Shown here: positions 36,265-45,696 of the stretch, piece after piece
How the letters are laid out: each line of letters starts with the position of its first letter
Numbering within the stretch: the stretch's first letter is position 1
NCBI RefSeq assembly: GCF_900100735.1
Contig: NZ_FNCJ01000027.1
Coordinates: 1 to 64,000 of the forward strand
DNA length: 64,000 bases
From: Paraburkholderia phenazinium
Lineage (GTDB): Bacteria; Pseudomonadota; Gammaproteobacteria; Burkholderiales; Burkholderiaceae
Direction of reading: 5' to 3'
Made by a program: the position numbers and the translations under genes
The notes under the pieces: model-generated
The model's input: only the letters and a program-made list of their open reading frames with translations
Databases searched by the model: none
What the model was told of the DNA's origin: nothing

Positions 36265-36423
36265 AGTCTCCGCCTGAAGTCCGCCGACCGCCGTCCGCTC
36301 TGGACAGCGGCGAGTTTGCGCGATTATCGCGCAACGCAGGGCGACGTGGGGAGATCGTGCGCGTCCAGAAGGCGATGCGGCCATCCTCGACGCCTATCTG
36401 CGCGACGTGATCGGCACATATGC

Positions 36424-37197
36424 TCAATAGCGATACGTCAACGCCGTCATCCCGTAGTAGTTGTTCTTCGACTGGACGATCGGACTGTTGGCTGACTCGC
36501 CGAGCAGGCGGGTCAGCCCGCCCTCGGTGCGAACCGACCAGCGCGGCGAGAAGGTGTAGGTCCATGCGATCGATACCTTGGCGCTGTCGAAGCCGCCTTT
36601 CGGCGAGTACGGCGCAAACCCACTGCTCGCCGATTGGGCCTCGGTCACGCCGAAAAAGGTCTGGGTATAGCGCCCCGTGCCCGCGTGCAGGCTGCCGGTG
36701 ATGCTGATGTCGTTGGTAATGGTCTGCAGCACCGGCAGCGTCACGTCGAAGTGCCCGGTCAAGCCATGACTCGTGTGCGTTACCGCAGGCTCCAGCGTCA
36801 AGCTGACGGTCGAGTTGCCAAACAGATGAGCCCCCACCTGCACCGATACGATCAGGGAACCGGGAATGCGGCCCATCCCCTTCAGGTAGTTCGAACCGGG
36901 CAGATCCGCGCGATTGCTGTCGGTTCGGCCGAAGTCGTAGCTGAGCGCGCTCGACACGAACAGGCCATTCGAAAAGGTCTTCTTATAGCCCGCGCCGCTC
37001 TCCGGGCTGATGAACAAGCCATTGCTGAACTCGGCGCCGATCACCGGCGACACAAAAGGATGGTAATCGCGGCTGCCCTCGTAACGTGGGAGCACGCCGC
37101 CCGCCAGCGAGAACATGTAGAAATTTTCGGCGCGGGCGAACGAGGCACAGGTCAGGCCAAGCACGGCGATGGAGAGTTGAGAGAGGCATTTGCGCAC
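36424..37197 (-). CDS. MipA/OmpV-family outer membrane protein
   Basis: A 257-residue protein starting at a GTG that opens a signal peptide (VRKCLSQLSIAVLGLTCASFARA). MipA/OmpV features follow: MFSLAGGVLPRYEGSRDY, VIGAEFSNGLFISPESGAGY, LSYDFGRTDSNRADLPGSNY and an aromatic C-terminus (TYRY). Members act as scaffold or channel proteins of the outer membrane. It is divergent from the two-component system next door, a common arrangement that suggests control by it. Confidence 0.82.
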   Translation of the reverse strand: MRKCLSQLSIAVLGLTCASFARAENFYMFSLAGGVLPRYEGSRDYHPFVSPVIGAEFSNGLFISPESGAGYKKTFSNGLFVSSALSYDFGRTDSNRADLPGSNYLKGMGRIPGSLIVSVQVGAHLFGNSTVSLTLEPAVTHTSHGLTGHFDVTLPVLQTITNDISITGSLHAGTGRYTQTFFGVTEAQSASSGFAPYSPKGGFDSAKVSIAWTYTFSPRWSVRTEGGLTRLLGESANSPIVQSKNNYYGMTALTYRY

Positions 37198-37373
37198 GGT
37201 CGGGAGCTTTGTTGGATGAGGAAGCCGCAGTCTAGGGATGGGCTTCCGGGGCGTCTGTCCAAAAAGTTGGCCGAATTTGTGCGCAATTGTGTTCAAGTGT
37301 TCGCGAGTGTTCCCGGCGACCGTTGCAGCGCGTTGCGCGGATAGAATCGCCGCCTGATAGCGCGGAGAAAAAT

Positions 37374-38099
37374 ATGACCGAAGTACCGCTCAAATACAGC
37401 GTGCTGCTGATCGAGGACGACGATCGCCTCGCGCAGTTGATCGCTGAGTATCTGGGCACCTATGAATTCACCGTCACGATCGTGCGGCGTGGCGACACGG
37501 CGGTGGCCGCGGTGCGCGAGCACAATCCGGCGCTGGTGATTCTCGACCTGATGCTGCCGAACCTGGATGGCATGGAGGTGTGCCGGCGGATTCGCAGTTT
37601 TTCGCGCGTACCGGTGTTGATCCTCACCGCACGCGTCGACGTGTACGACCAGGTAGCCGGTCTGGAGACCGGCGCCGACGACTACGTGGTCAAGCCCATC
37701 GAACCGCGCTTGCTGGTCGCGCGTGCCCGTGCCCTGCTGCGGCGCGCGCACCCGCAGGAGCCCCAGGAAGCGCCGGCGCAAGCCGAATCGCTGGCGTTCG
37801 GCGAACTGGCCATCTCGCCGCCGAACCGCACGGTGACGTGGCGCGGCCAGCTCATCGAACTCAAGACCGCGGAATACAACCTGCTGCTGATCCTTGCCCA
37901 GGCGGCCGGTACGGTGCTGAGCCGCGACGACATTCTCAAGCAGTTGCGCGGCATCGAATTCGACGGTCTCGACCGCACCGTCGACGCGGGGATCTCGCGG
38001 CTGCGGCGCCGCTTCGAAGACGCCTCGCCCGAGCCGCAGAAGATCAAGACAATCTGGGGACGCGGCTATCTGTTCAGCCCGTCCGCGTGGGAGGAATAA
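37374..38099 (+). CDS. OmpR-family response regulator (RstA-like)
   Basis: A 241-residue response regulator: receiver with LLIEDDDRLAQLIAEYL, phospho-acceptor Asp about 58 (LVILDLMLPNLDG), Lys in VVKPIEP; then a winged-helix DNA-binding domain (LTAEYNLLLILAQ-like segment; GLDRTVDAGISRLRRRFED; WGRGYLFSP). The ATG at 37374 follows a GCGGAGAAA stretch. It abuts the histidine kinase gene exactly (TAA then ATG), so the two are co-translated. Confidence 0.92.
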   Translation: MTEVPLKYSVLLIEDDDRLAQLIAEYLGTYEFTVTIVRRGDTAVAAVREHNPALVILDLMLPNLDGMEVCRRIRSFSRVPVLILTARVDVYDQVAGLETGADDYVVKPIEPRLLVARARALLRRAHPQEPQEAPAQAESLAFGELAISPPNRTVTWRGQLIELKTAEYNLLLILAQAAGTVLSRDDILKQLRGIEFDGLDRTVDAGISRLRRRFEDASPEPQKIKTIWGRGYLFSPSAWEE

Positions 38100-39434
38100 A
38101 TGCTGCGTTCGCTGATCCGGCTATATCTGATCGTGCTACTTACGGGCGGCGCGGTAATTGTGTTCGTCAACGTCTCATTCGACTACTTCTTCCACGACCG
38201 CGTCACCGCGAAGGTGCGGGAACGCACGAGTGTCTACGCCTTTGTGCTGACCGACTACCTCGAGCGTCACCCGGGAGCGCAACGGGCCGCGGCGCTTGCC
38301 GAACTCCAGAAGCACCGCGACAACGATTTCAGCGTGCTGACGCTGCAAGACGTTGTCCCTCTGCTGGACGCCCCGCGGCTGCACGACCTGCGCGACGGCA
38401 AACTCGTGCTCGACCGCGACGCCACGGATTACTACCTGCCGCTGCCCAACGGCACCATCGTCCGCGCGGCCGTCAACGATCGCGAAGATCTCGATATCAA
38501 GATGCTCGCCTTCGTACTGCTTGCACTGGCAACGCTGCTCTCGGTCATGGTGTGGGTGCACTACCACTGGCGCGATCTGCGCGCGCTCGAAAGCGCTGCG
38601 CGCGCATTCGGCTCAGGCAACCTGGCGGCACGCGCACGCCTGCCCGGCCGCTCTAACATCGATCAACTGGCGCAGCAATTCAACCAGATGGCGCAACAGA
38701 TCGAAGCGTCGATCCAGCATCAGCGCGACATGATGCACGGCATCTCGCATGAACTGAAAACACCGCTCGCGCGGCTCGAATTCGGCCTTGCGCTGTTACA
38801 GGCGCCGGATTCCGTCGAGCGCCAGCGCGCACGGCAACTGGCGCTCAGAAAAGATGTGCGCGAACTCGACGAGCTGGTCACGGAGATGTTGACGTTGAGC
38901 CGCCTCGAGCAAGGCGAAGGACACCGCGTGCTGATGCGGTGTGCGCTGGGCGAGCTGCTCGATAGCGTCGCGGCGAGCATGGCCAACGACATCGCCGACC
39001 GCACGCTCAGCCTCTCGGTGACGACCGCCGGCGCTCCGGCCCATCACGTCTGCGATCCCAAGCTGGTGGCGCGGGCGCTGCTCAACCTGATCCGCAACAG
39101 CACACGCTATGCGCACCGCGCCATTTCCCTGAACGCCACGACGGGTCCGGCGGGCGCGCTGGTGCTGACGGTGGAGGACGACGGTCCGGGCATTCCGGTC
39201 GCCGAGTGGGCCCGCGTGTTCGAGCCGTTTCACCGGGTGGACAGCAGCCGTAACCGGCATACCGGCGGCTTCGGTCTCGGTCTGACGATCGTGCGCCGCG
39301 TCGCGCTGGTTCACGGGGGAACGGTGCGGCTCGAAGCAAGCGAAACCGGCGGCGCGCGTTTCGTGATGACGTTGCCGCGTCTCGCCCTACCGGCTAGCGC
39401 CGTGGCAAGCGCCGCAGCCAGTCTGCCGGCCTAG
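38100..39434 (+). CDS. Sensor histidine kinase (RstB-like)
   Basis: A 444-residue membrane kinase: helix 1 about residues 7-27, periplasmic loop of about 105 residues, helix 2 about 134-154, HAMP-like region, HisKA with His about 217 (HGISHELKTPLARLEF), and an ATPase domain with N box (LLNLIRNSTRYAH), G1 (VEDDGPGIP), F (FEPFHRVD) and G2 (GGFGLGLTIVRRV) boxes. The pairing with the upstream OmpR-type regulator is clear from the abutting genes. The signal sensed is unknown. Confidence 0.92.
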   Translation: MLRSLIRLYLIVLLTGGAVIVFVNVSFDYFFHDRVTAKVRERTSVYAFVLTDYLERHPGAQRAAALAELQKHRDNDFSVLTLQDVVPLLDAPRLHDLRDGKLVLDRDATDYYLPLPNGTIVRAAVNDREDLDIKMLAFVLLALATLLSVMVWVHYHWRDLRALESAARAFGSGNLAARARLPGRSNIDQLAQQFNQMAQQIEASIQHQRDMMHGISHELKTPLARLEFGLALLQAPDSVERQRARQLALRKDVRELDELVTEMLTLSRLEQGEGHRVLMRCALGELLDSVAASMANDIADRTLSLSVTTAGAPAHHVCDPKLVARALLNLIRNSTRYAHRAISLNATTGPAGALVLTVEDDGPGIPVAEWARVFEPFHRVDSSRNRHTGGFGLGLTIVRRVALVHGGTVRLEASETGGARFVMTLPRLALPASAVASAAASLPA

Positions 39435-39451
39435 GATTCAAGCCACTCGTT

Positions 39452-39727
39452 TCACCAGGATTGCACGAGCCCCAGCCGTTCGGCAAGGTCCTCGTTGGCC
39501 GCCTTGCGGCTATCCGCCGTGGGCGGAAACACGCACCAGCAACCGTCGTCGTGCCTGAAAAAGAACAGGCCGCGCGCGCCGGCCGCCAGAGCGGTTTCGA
39601 CCCGCACGTAGCGCCGGCCGCCCGCGCGGGTACGGCTGAATTCGGTGACACGAACGGGAATCGATGGGCCCGGAGCGAGCCATTTTTCGACCAGGAAACG
39701 CAGCGACTGCTCACCGGCGGCTCTCAC
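39452..39727 (-). CDS. Small hypothetical protein
   Basis: A 91-residue protein from a GTG at 39727 that overlaps the TGA of the preceding gene by four bases (GTGA). The sequence has a compact globular look (SLRFLVEKWLAPGPSIPVRV; GLFFFRHDDGCWCVFPP). No family recognised. It is convergent with the histidine kinase gene. The longer in-frame extension upstream is arginine-rich shadow. Confidence 0.55.
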   Translation of the reverse strand: MRAAGEQSLRFLVEKWLAPGPSIPVRVTEFSRTRAGGRRYVRVETALAAGARGLFFFRHDDGCWCVFPPTADSRKAANEDLAERLGLVQSW

Positions 39728-39924
39728 GATCCTCTCCAGATGTGTTCGTCCTGCTGTACCTCGCGCGCTTCGTCGGCGCTTTCCGGGGTGGAGTCCTCTT
39801 CGGCTTCGGCGGCCGCCAGCTCTATGGCGCGGTTCGTCGCCGCAGCCCTCAACGCGCTGCAATTGGCAGAATGCCTGATGTCTGAGAGTAGTCGGACAAG
39901 CTGTCGTGCTGTTCTGCGTTTCAT
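39724..39924 (-). CDS. Small hypothetical protein, coupled to the next gene
   Basis: A 66-residue protein beginning MKRRTARQLVRLLSDIRHSA, basic then acidic (AAAEAEEDSTPESADEAREV). Its stop overlaps the GTG start of the gene at 39727, so the pair is translationally coupled. Function not recognised. Confidence 0.5.
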   Translation of the reverse strand: MKRRTARQLVRLLSDIRHSANCSALRAAATNRAIELAAAEAEEDSTPESADEAREVQQDEHIWRGS

Positions 39925-40545
39925 CGCACACCCCCGCACTGCACAAGTATCTTGATAAAGCACTTTAACTTTATGCCTGGACGGTGCACTGCTGTGTGGT
40001 TTTTGACTAAATAGCAACAGTCGCGATGGAAGTAGCGCACCGCGCAGGTCCGCACCGTCCGTCACCAATGTGCGCGTATTGGCGCGCTGCAGTATGTGCG
40101 CTGGCGACCGCAACGCGCTGGATGGCGGAAGACGCCTGACACTCGACGCCGCCGCGCAAAACCGCACCGTTCTGACAACGGTTAAACGGCCTGCCGGGGA
40201 CGATCTTGAAGGGGGAGAAACGCGGAGTTATCCACGCGGACCTCTGGACAACTCCGGGATAGCTGCACTAACAGCCTGTGCGCGGAATCTTGATAACCGG
40301 GGCACAGAGCATGGCGGCACCGAAGTTATCCCCGGCCCACCGCGTCTCTGCACGCGCGCCCCGTATTGTTATAGTTTTGTTACAGCGTTGACGCGGCGGA
40401 GAATTTGCCACTTGTCCACAGGAAGCGCCCGCCCTTGTTAACTATTACTACATATATATACATATGAAGTAAAAGACTGGGGAAAACTGCGCTCCGCGGC
40501 AAAAAACCTCTCCGCCGATCAATGGATGACCAGCGCAGCGCGCGC
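39925..40545. other. Intergenic region with DnaA-box-like sites and an AT-rich block
   Basis: About 620 bp without a supported gene. It contains TTATCCACG (one base off the DnaA box), TTATCCCCG and TTGTCCACA (one base off) between about 40220 and 40420, followed by an AT-rich block (TAACTATTACTACATATATA, 40439-40475). The combination resembles a DnaA-regulated promoter or a weak origin-like site, but no dnaA, parA or rep gene is near. It separates two minus-strand gene groups. Confidence 0.4.
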
Positions 40546-41391
40546 TTATGGGCTGACGCCGGTCGAACTGGCCGCCGGCGTCATGTCCGGACGACCCAGA
40601 ATACCCGGCTCGACCGGCGCTGCCGCGTTACCTGAAACACCCGCAACCGCTGGAGCCGGGGCGGGAACGTTCAACGCGCTGGATTGCGGAGCGGCCACTG
40701 GCGCGGTCGCCAGCACAGGTGCGGGGATTGGCGGCACCGGTGCCGCAGCAGAAGTCGCAGCCGGAACCGTCGCCGGAGCAGTGGCAAGCACAGGGACGGG
40801 CGCAGGCAACGGCAACGGCGTGCTCACGACATCGCTCGACTTGACCGGTATCGTGCGTACGACGGTCTGGAGATAGTGGTCGACCAGTGCGAAGAAACGA
40901 TCGTAGAACTTGCCCGACGGGATCGTCTCGCTAGAGATTTTCACCATCTCGTCGTTGTTCGAGCGAATCGGCAGCGACACCGAACCGATCACGCTCAGGC
41001 CGACACTCGCCGAGGTATCGCTTTTCTTCAGCGCGAAGCCGTTCTGCACCGCATTCACATAGACGATGCTGGTGTCGCCGGTCTCTTCACCCGGCGTGCA
41101 GACCACGTGAAACTCCACCACGATGTGCGAATCGCCGGTGGGCTGGAAATTCTTCGAGCCGTCTACGGTATCGGGGTGCGTCAAGGTCGTCATGTAACCT
41201 TGGCTCAGCAAGGCGCGGCGGGCGGCTTCACAGGTGTCGGTGGTGCTGGCCTTGAAATTGTGGGCGAACGGGCTCGCGCCCGTGTCGAACTGTTCAGTTT
41301 GAAATTTCGGCTGTTGTGGGCTCGAGCAGGCGCCGAGTACGAGCAGCCCGAACAGCGAGGCTGCGGTGGCTTTAGAAAATGAGGTGCGCAT
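40546..41391 (-). CDS. DUF2242 lipoprotein
   Basis: A 281-residue predicted lipoprotein (lipobox LVLGAC, Cys 22). The conserved DUF2242 part covers about residues 25-175 (FQTEQFDTGASPFAHNF; SQGYMTTLTHPDTVDGSKNF; SASVGLSVIGSVSLPIRSN). The last 100 residues are a Pro/Ala/Val-rich low-complexity tail that probably spans the cell wall space or is disordered. Role unknown; likely envelope-located. The upstream in-frame extension is not used because the lipoprotein signal begins at 41391. Confidence 0.82.
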   Translation of the reverse strand: MRTSFSKATAASLFGLLVLGACSSPQQPKFQTEQFDTGASPFAHNFKASTTDTCEAARRALLSQGYMTTLTHPDTVDGSKNFQPTGDSHIVVEFHVVCTPGEETGDTSIVYVNAVQNGFALKKSDTSASVGLSVIGSVSLPIRSNNDEMVKISSETIPSGKFYDRFFALVDHYLQTVVRTIPVKSSDVVSTPLPLPAPVPVLATAPATVPAATSAAAPVPPIPAPVLATAPVAAPQSSALNVPAPAPAVAGVSGNAAAPVEPGILGRPDMTPAASSTGVSP

Positions 41392-41645
41392 GATTCCGGA
41401 AGGCAGACTACTTAACGTCGAATGGCATGCATTGTAGAGCGGTTGCCAGACAGGGCGAAAACAACCCGCACGTAGCGTAACACGTTGATACAAAAAGCTT
41501 TGTAGGGCGTTCGTCAGGGTGGGATCGGCGCGCCAGGCGGTATCTGGGCCGTTGGCCCGATGGCCACTCAGATGTGCCCAGGCGGGCAACCACGCGTCAG
41601 GAAATCAGAAATTCGGGACGCGGTCAGGATGCACCCCGGATCCAA

Positions 41646-42299
41646 TCAAGGCGCCGAAGCCGGCGCAGCGGCCGACAGGCCGATTGAAGCGGGGTCTGGC
41701 GCCGCAGTAGCCGACGGAATGAAAAACGACCGGGCGCCGCTCGCGGACGCGGGGCAATTGTCGATAGCGTGCGCGTCACAGGCTGCAGTTTGTGCAGCCG
41801 AAGGCGCCGCGTCGTCGGGCTTGCCGACCACCGGCGCAAAGGTCTGAACCCGCAGGCTGACCTTCTGCGCGTAAGCCATCGAGCCACCATAGCTCTTCAG
41901 CGCAAGGTTCAGATCGCCGCCCGCCGATTGCACATAGCCGTGCAGAATCGCGGAACCCGCCTCGATGTTGGCATCCGGCGCAGTCAGGTCTTTGACGTTG
42001 CGCAGCAGTCCCCGATGCGCGGCCGGCACGACCTGCATCAAGCCGGTGGCGCCACGCGGGCCTTTGGCCTTTTCTTTAAAACGGGACTCGATCGAGATGA
42101 TCGCCAGCAGGAGGGCCGGCGGCAGCGAATATTTCACTGCGGCGGTCTGTACGGCGCCGGAGATCTGCTCGGCTTTCTCTTTGGCGAGGCCGAACTTTTG
42201 CGTCAGGTATTCCGAGATACGGTCGTGGTCGCTCTCGTCGGCCATTGCGGTCTGCACCAGGCCCAGCGAAAGCATGATCAGACAGAGTAGCCGGCTCAT
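41646..42299 (-). CDS. Lytic transglycosylase, SLT domain
   Basis: A 217-residue exported enzyme: signal peptide (MSRLLCLIMLSLGLVQTAMA), then an SLT domain with the catalytic Glu in ISIESRFKEKAKGPRGATGLMQV, the ES and GLMQ motifs of goose-lysozyme-like transglycosylases. These cleave peptidoglycan glycan chains with 1,6-anhydro product formation. The C-terminal 60 residues are an Ala/Pro/Ser-rich tail. Often associated with secretion or cell wall remodelling; no such genes adjoin here. Confidence 0.88.
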   Translation of the reverse strand: MSRLLCLIMLSLGLVQTAMADESDHDRISEYLTQKFGLAKEKAEQISGAVQTAAVKYSLPPALLLAIISIESRFKEKAKGPRGATGLMQVVPAAHRGLLRNVKDLTAPDANIEAGSAILHGYVQSAGGDLNLALKSYGGSMAYAQKVSLRVQTFAPVVGKPDDAAPSAAQTAACDAHAIDNCPASASGARSFFIPSATAAPDPASIGLSAAAPASAP

Positions 42300-42493
42300 G
42301 AGCGGGTAACGTTCGAGAGGAGAAGGCCCGTATTATACCGGTGCCGAAAAAACAGGCACCGAATCTTCAGAACATAGTCAACTCGACGAAAATCGGCGCT
42401 GCGGAAGCGAGGCCAAAACCGGGGCCGGAGCCAGATTGGAATCAAAGGCGAAAACGCCGGCCGCGTTCACACGACCGGCGCTGCCCTGTCCCC

Positions 42494-43777
42494 TTACTTG
42501 CCCGGCTTAGGCTTGTATGGGTAGCCGTCGTTGAGCGTTGTCAGAAACGCCGCGACATCGTCGATATCGCGCTCGCTCCATACCGGGCGCTCGCCGCGCT
42601 TACTGGTGAGCGGCGCGTCGACCGTGTCGACGTTGATCCGCACGTCCGGTGGCAGATCGTCGAACTTGTCGACCTTGCCGTGACGATCGGCGGGATACCA
42701 CTTCTCCGGATTGGTGTCGCGTTGCACGTAGAAACGCAGCGACTCCTTCAGCGAATGAAAACGCCCGTTGTGGAAGAACACCCGGCGCGTCGCCGTGTTG
42801 CGCAGCGAAGGTGTCTTGAACAGACCGCAATTGGCCTTGTCGCTCGACTGATCGGTGCGTAACGGACCGCACAAGCCCATATCGAAGTAATGCGGGTCCG
42901 CGTTCACCTTCAGCTCCGGATTGCGCGGCACGCCGAGCGCTTCGAAGTTGTAGTCGGTGAAGAGCAGATGCGCGCCGTTCACACCCGACTGGTCGATATG
43001 GCAGGACGCGCAGTTGCCCTTGTCCGGATCGTCGAACAGCTTCTTGCCGCGCAGCTCGCTTGCGGTGAGTTGGACCTTGCCGTCCAGGTAGTAGTCGAAC
43101 TTGCTGGTGTACGGGTGAAAGCTCGGATCTTCGAGCTCGAAGCGCTCGATCGCGTACATCGCCTGGGTGAACGCCTTGTGCGGATCGACGAAGATGTTCT
43201 GGCCGAACACCTCCTTGAAGCGCGCAGCGTACGGCGCGTGCTCCAGCTTTTGCGCGACCGCTGCAGGATCCTTGTTGGCCATCTCGTTCGGGTTGAACAG
43301 CGGGAAGCTCGCCTGGTCGCGCAGGTAGTTGAAGCGGCCATCCCAGCCGAAGCCGCCGACCGGCGCATTGTCCGTATCCTCAATCCGTTCCGAGAGGCTC
43401 GCAGCCTGTGCGTGAGTCCAGACCGGCGTGCGGTTCAGCACGTAGCGCAGGCTGGGCACAGCGCGCGTGCCTTGCGAGTGCATGTCCGCGCCACCCAGTT
43501 GCGCCGCGAGGCCGTCAGGCGGCCCGTAGGCGTGCGCAGGGCTATGGCAGCTCGCACAGGACATCTTGCCCGAGGCCGACAGCGACTGATCGTAGAACAT
43601 TAGCTTGCCGAGCGCCGCAGCGTCGCTGTAGGTGGTGGTAGCGGCAGAGCCTTCGGCCGGAGCCGAGGCCAGGGCGGCCGAAGCCGCCGAAGCCCCCGCC
43701 GCCGCCGCTGCCGGCGGCAGCAGAGCGGCGCTTACTAACGCGGCCAGCGCCGCGAATCGCGTTGCAGAAACAGGCAT
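42494..43777 (-). CDS. Di-haem cytochrome c peroxidase/MauG-family protein
   Basis: A 427-residue exported protein with a signal peptide and two haem c sites, MSCASCHSPAHAYG and GNCASCHIDQSGVNGAH, the arrangement of bacterial di-haem peroxidases and MauG-like enzymes. SLRNTATRRVFFHNGRF and the C-terminal WSERDIDDVAAFLTTLNDGY are family features. It would act in the periplasm, using electrons from cytochromes to reduce peroxide or to modify a protein. Its start lies 3 bp after the stop of the phosphoesterase gene, so the two form an operon. Confidence 0.9.
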   Translation of the reverse strand: MPVSATRFAALAALVSAALLPPAAAAAGASAASAALASAPAEGSAATTTYSDAAALGKLMFYDQSLSASGKMSCASCHSPAHAYGPPDGLAAQLGGADMHSQGTRAVPSLRYVLNRTPVWTHAQAASLSERIEDTDNAPVGGFGWDGRFNYLRDQASFPLFNPNEMANKDPAAVAQKLEHAPYAARFKEVFGQNIFVDPHKAFTQAMYAIERFELEDPSFHPYTSKFDYYLDGKVQLTASELRGKKLFDDPDKGNCASCHIDQSGVNGAHLLFTDYNFEALGVPRNPELKVNADPHYFDMGLCGPLRTDQSSDKANCGLFKTPSLRNTATRRVFFHNGRFHSLKESLRFYVQRDTNPEKWYPADRHGKVDKFDDLPPDVRINVDTVDAPLTSKRGERPVWSERDIDDVAAFLTTLNDGYPYKPKPGK

Positions 43778-43780
43778 CGC

Positions 43781-45007
43781 TTAGAGGTTGGTGAAGATGT
43801 CGTTGCCGAAGCCGACGAGACCGGCCTGACCCGCATAGCCGAGGTGGCCGAGCTGGAAAATGTCTTCAATGCTCTTGAGCATCGAGTAGTGGTTGTACTG
43901 CACCGTCGACACCGTGCCCGGCTTGATGAACTTCGAAATCATCACCGCACCGGTCTGGTCGCCGCCGAAGCTTTGCTTGGTCAGCGTGATCGTGATGCCG
44001 CCATAGAGCAGCGACGAGCTCTGCGGGAACGCCGCCAGGTTCGGACCCGGCTGCTGGCTGCAGCAACTCGTGCCGGCAAAGGTCAGGTCTTCGCCGCTCG
44101 CCGATTGGGTCACTGTGGCATAGCTGCTTTCGTCGAAGTTGATGATCAACAGGCCGTCCTGCTGGAATGCCGGCGAGGACGTGATAATCGGCACCCACTT
44201 CTGCAGGAACGTGTTCGCGCTCGTCAGTCCACCCGGCTGTCCGTTCACGCACGGCGAGTCGTGGCCGTCGTCGCACAGGTTCGGCGTAATCAGGTTGAAG
44301 TTGGCGGTGGTCGCCACAGACTGCAGGTCGGTTGTGAGCTTCGTGAGATTGACCACATTCTGGCCGCAACCCGGCGAATCGATGATCGAGTGGAAGTACA
44401 TGAACGGGTCATGGCGCGTCGCGTACTGGTCGCCGAGCGGCACGGCTGCGCTCGGTGCTTCCGCGGTCTGCGTCAGGTCGGTCGTGTTGAGCGTCGGGTG
44501 ACCGCAGGTGGCGGCTTCGCGCGTCGGGTCGTTGCCCATGTCCTCTTCGTAGCCCTTCCACGTGTAGCCCGCTGCCGTCAATTGATCGGGCAGCGTCTTG
44601 ACACTGGCAGGGTAGACGCAACCGGTGCCGATCGCCTGACCATCAGGGGTCATGCCGGTGAGGCTAAAGTCCTGATAGGTAATGCAATCGTTGTCGGTTT
44701 GCGACGTCGGCGACTGGCCGCTCAACATAGCGATATAGTTGTCGAGACTCACGTGCCCCGTGCCGTAGTACTGCTGCACGAGGGCGCCTTGCGAGGCAAG
44801 CGTCTGCGCCAGATAAGGCGCTTTGGTGTTTGCGCCAAAGGTGGTCGCGTAGTTTTCGTTTTCCAGCGTGATCACGAAGACGTGGCGGATCTGCTGCTGC
44901 CCCGCCGAGATGGACGACGATGACGAGCCGCACGCCGCGACGATCAGACCGATGATGACTGCGGACAGCGCCGCGAACAGCGCGCGCATCCAGGTACGTT
45001 GAAACAT
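43781..45007 (-). CDS. Lipoprotein phosphoesterase (AcpA/alkaline phosphatase-like)
   Basis: A 408-residue predicted lipoprotein (lipobox IVAAC, Cys 26). Phosphoesterase family motifs are visible: HVFVITLENENYATTFG near the start, the GTGHVSLDNYIAMLSGQSPT segment that holds the nucleophile region, and LLIINFDESSYA in the metal-binding half. The family includes acid phosphatases and phospholipase C-like enzymes; the exact substrate is open. A GAGGGG site precedes the ATG. Co-transcribed with the di-haem peroxidase. Confidence 0.85.
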   Translation of the reverse strand: MFQRTWMRALFAALSAVIIGLIVAACGSSSSSISAGQQQIRHVFVITLENENYATTFGANTKAPYLAQTLASQGALVQQYYGTGHVSLDNYIAMLSGQSPTSQTDNDCITYQDFSLTGMTPDGQAIGTGCVYPASVKTLPDQLTAAGYTWKGYEEDMGNDPTREAATCGHPTLNTTDLTQTAEAPSAAVPLGDQYATRHDPFMYFHSIIDSPGCGQNVVNLTKLTTDLQSVATTANFNLITPNLCDDGHDSPCVNGQPGGLTSANTFLQKWVPIITSSPAFQQDGLLIINFDESSYATVTQSASGEDLTFAGTSCCSQQPGPNLAAFPQSSSLLYGGITITLTKQSFGGDQTGAVMISKFIKPGTVSTVQYNHYSMLKSIEDIFQLGHLGYAGQAGLVGFGNDIFTNL

Positions 45008-45325
45008 GTGCCCCTCTGTGGTTTGAGTTTTGTTCGGGGGCTGACTTTATGCAGGATGTATGACGACGCCGTGAAACGAATATGGCTCTGGGAGATACCC
45101 ATTATCGTCTGGTGAGCATGCTTATGATGTGGGGAACGAGGCACGCGATGTTACGGCAGTGCCGGAGCCGGATTCGAATTGATATGCTGCTGACACGCCA
45201 TATGGCCCTCAGTCGACCGGTAGGGATTCGGTAAGATGGGCGGTGGATTTGGCACCGGTGTTGATTCCCGGGCCCGCGGCCATATGTGATGATGTTGATT
45301 GACGACAGTAGGCAGGCTGATAAGC
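45008..45325. other. Intergenic region before the small host gene
   Basis: About 318 bp that should hold the promoter of the minus-strand phosphoesterase and of the small + strand gene at 45326. No confident promoter or operator seen. Confidence 0.35.
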
Positions 45326-45670
45326 ATGATCAAACCTGAATTCTCCGAACCCGATAGCGCGCGTCCCGACTTGCTGTGTTTCCTCGTCGCGATTGCCGCG
45401 GCATCGTACGCGCTGACCAACGAATGGCGAGTGGACCATGTGGTCGAGTGCTGCCGTCAGTGGCTGCAGAAGAACCGGCTGACGATGCACTGGCTCGACC
45501 GGGTCCGGATCGGTCAACTTGCGCTGAAGATTGCCAGTAAGGATCTGCTCGATGCAGGCGTCGCCGTTCGGCTGTCGAGCGTGCAGGCACTTTTTACCAG
45601 TGAGATGGAACTCAATGGTGCCAGCACGATGGTGCAGCGGATGATGGTGCTGTGTAACGAGGCGCTTTGA
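45326..45670 (+). CDS. Hypothetical protein, host gene adjacent to transposon
   Basis: A 114-residue mostly helical protein (LCFLVAIAAASYALTNEWRV; VQALFTSEMELNGASTMVQR). No family recognised. The ATG at 45326 is preferred to a TTG 27 nt upstream. Its stop is only 27 bp before the first transposon end-like repeat, so this gene may mark the insertion locus. No hairpin terminator follows it on this side. Confidence 0.5.
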   Translation: MIKPEFSEPDSARPDLLCFLVAIAAASYALTNEWRVDHVVECCRQWLQKNRLTMHWLDRVRIGQLALKIASKDLLDAGVAVRLSSVQALFTSEMELNGASTMVQRMMVLCNEAL

Positions 45671-45696
45671 GAACGGCGGGCCTTGAAAACTGTTCT

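Noticed and set aside
36420..37344. Plus-strand frames opposite mipA
   Set aside because: The minus-strand product has a signal peptide, MipA motifs and an aromatic C-terminus; the + strand frames are shadows.
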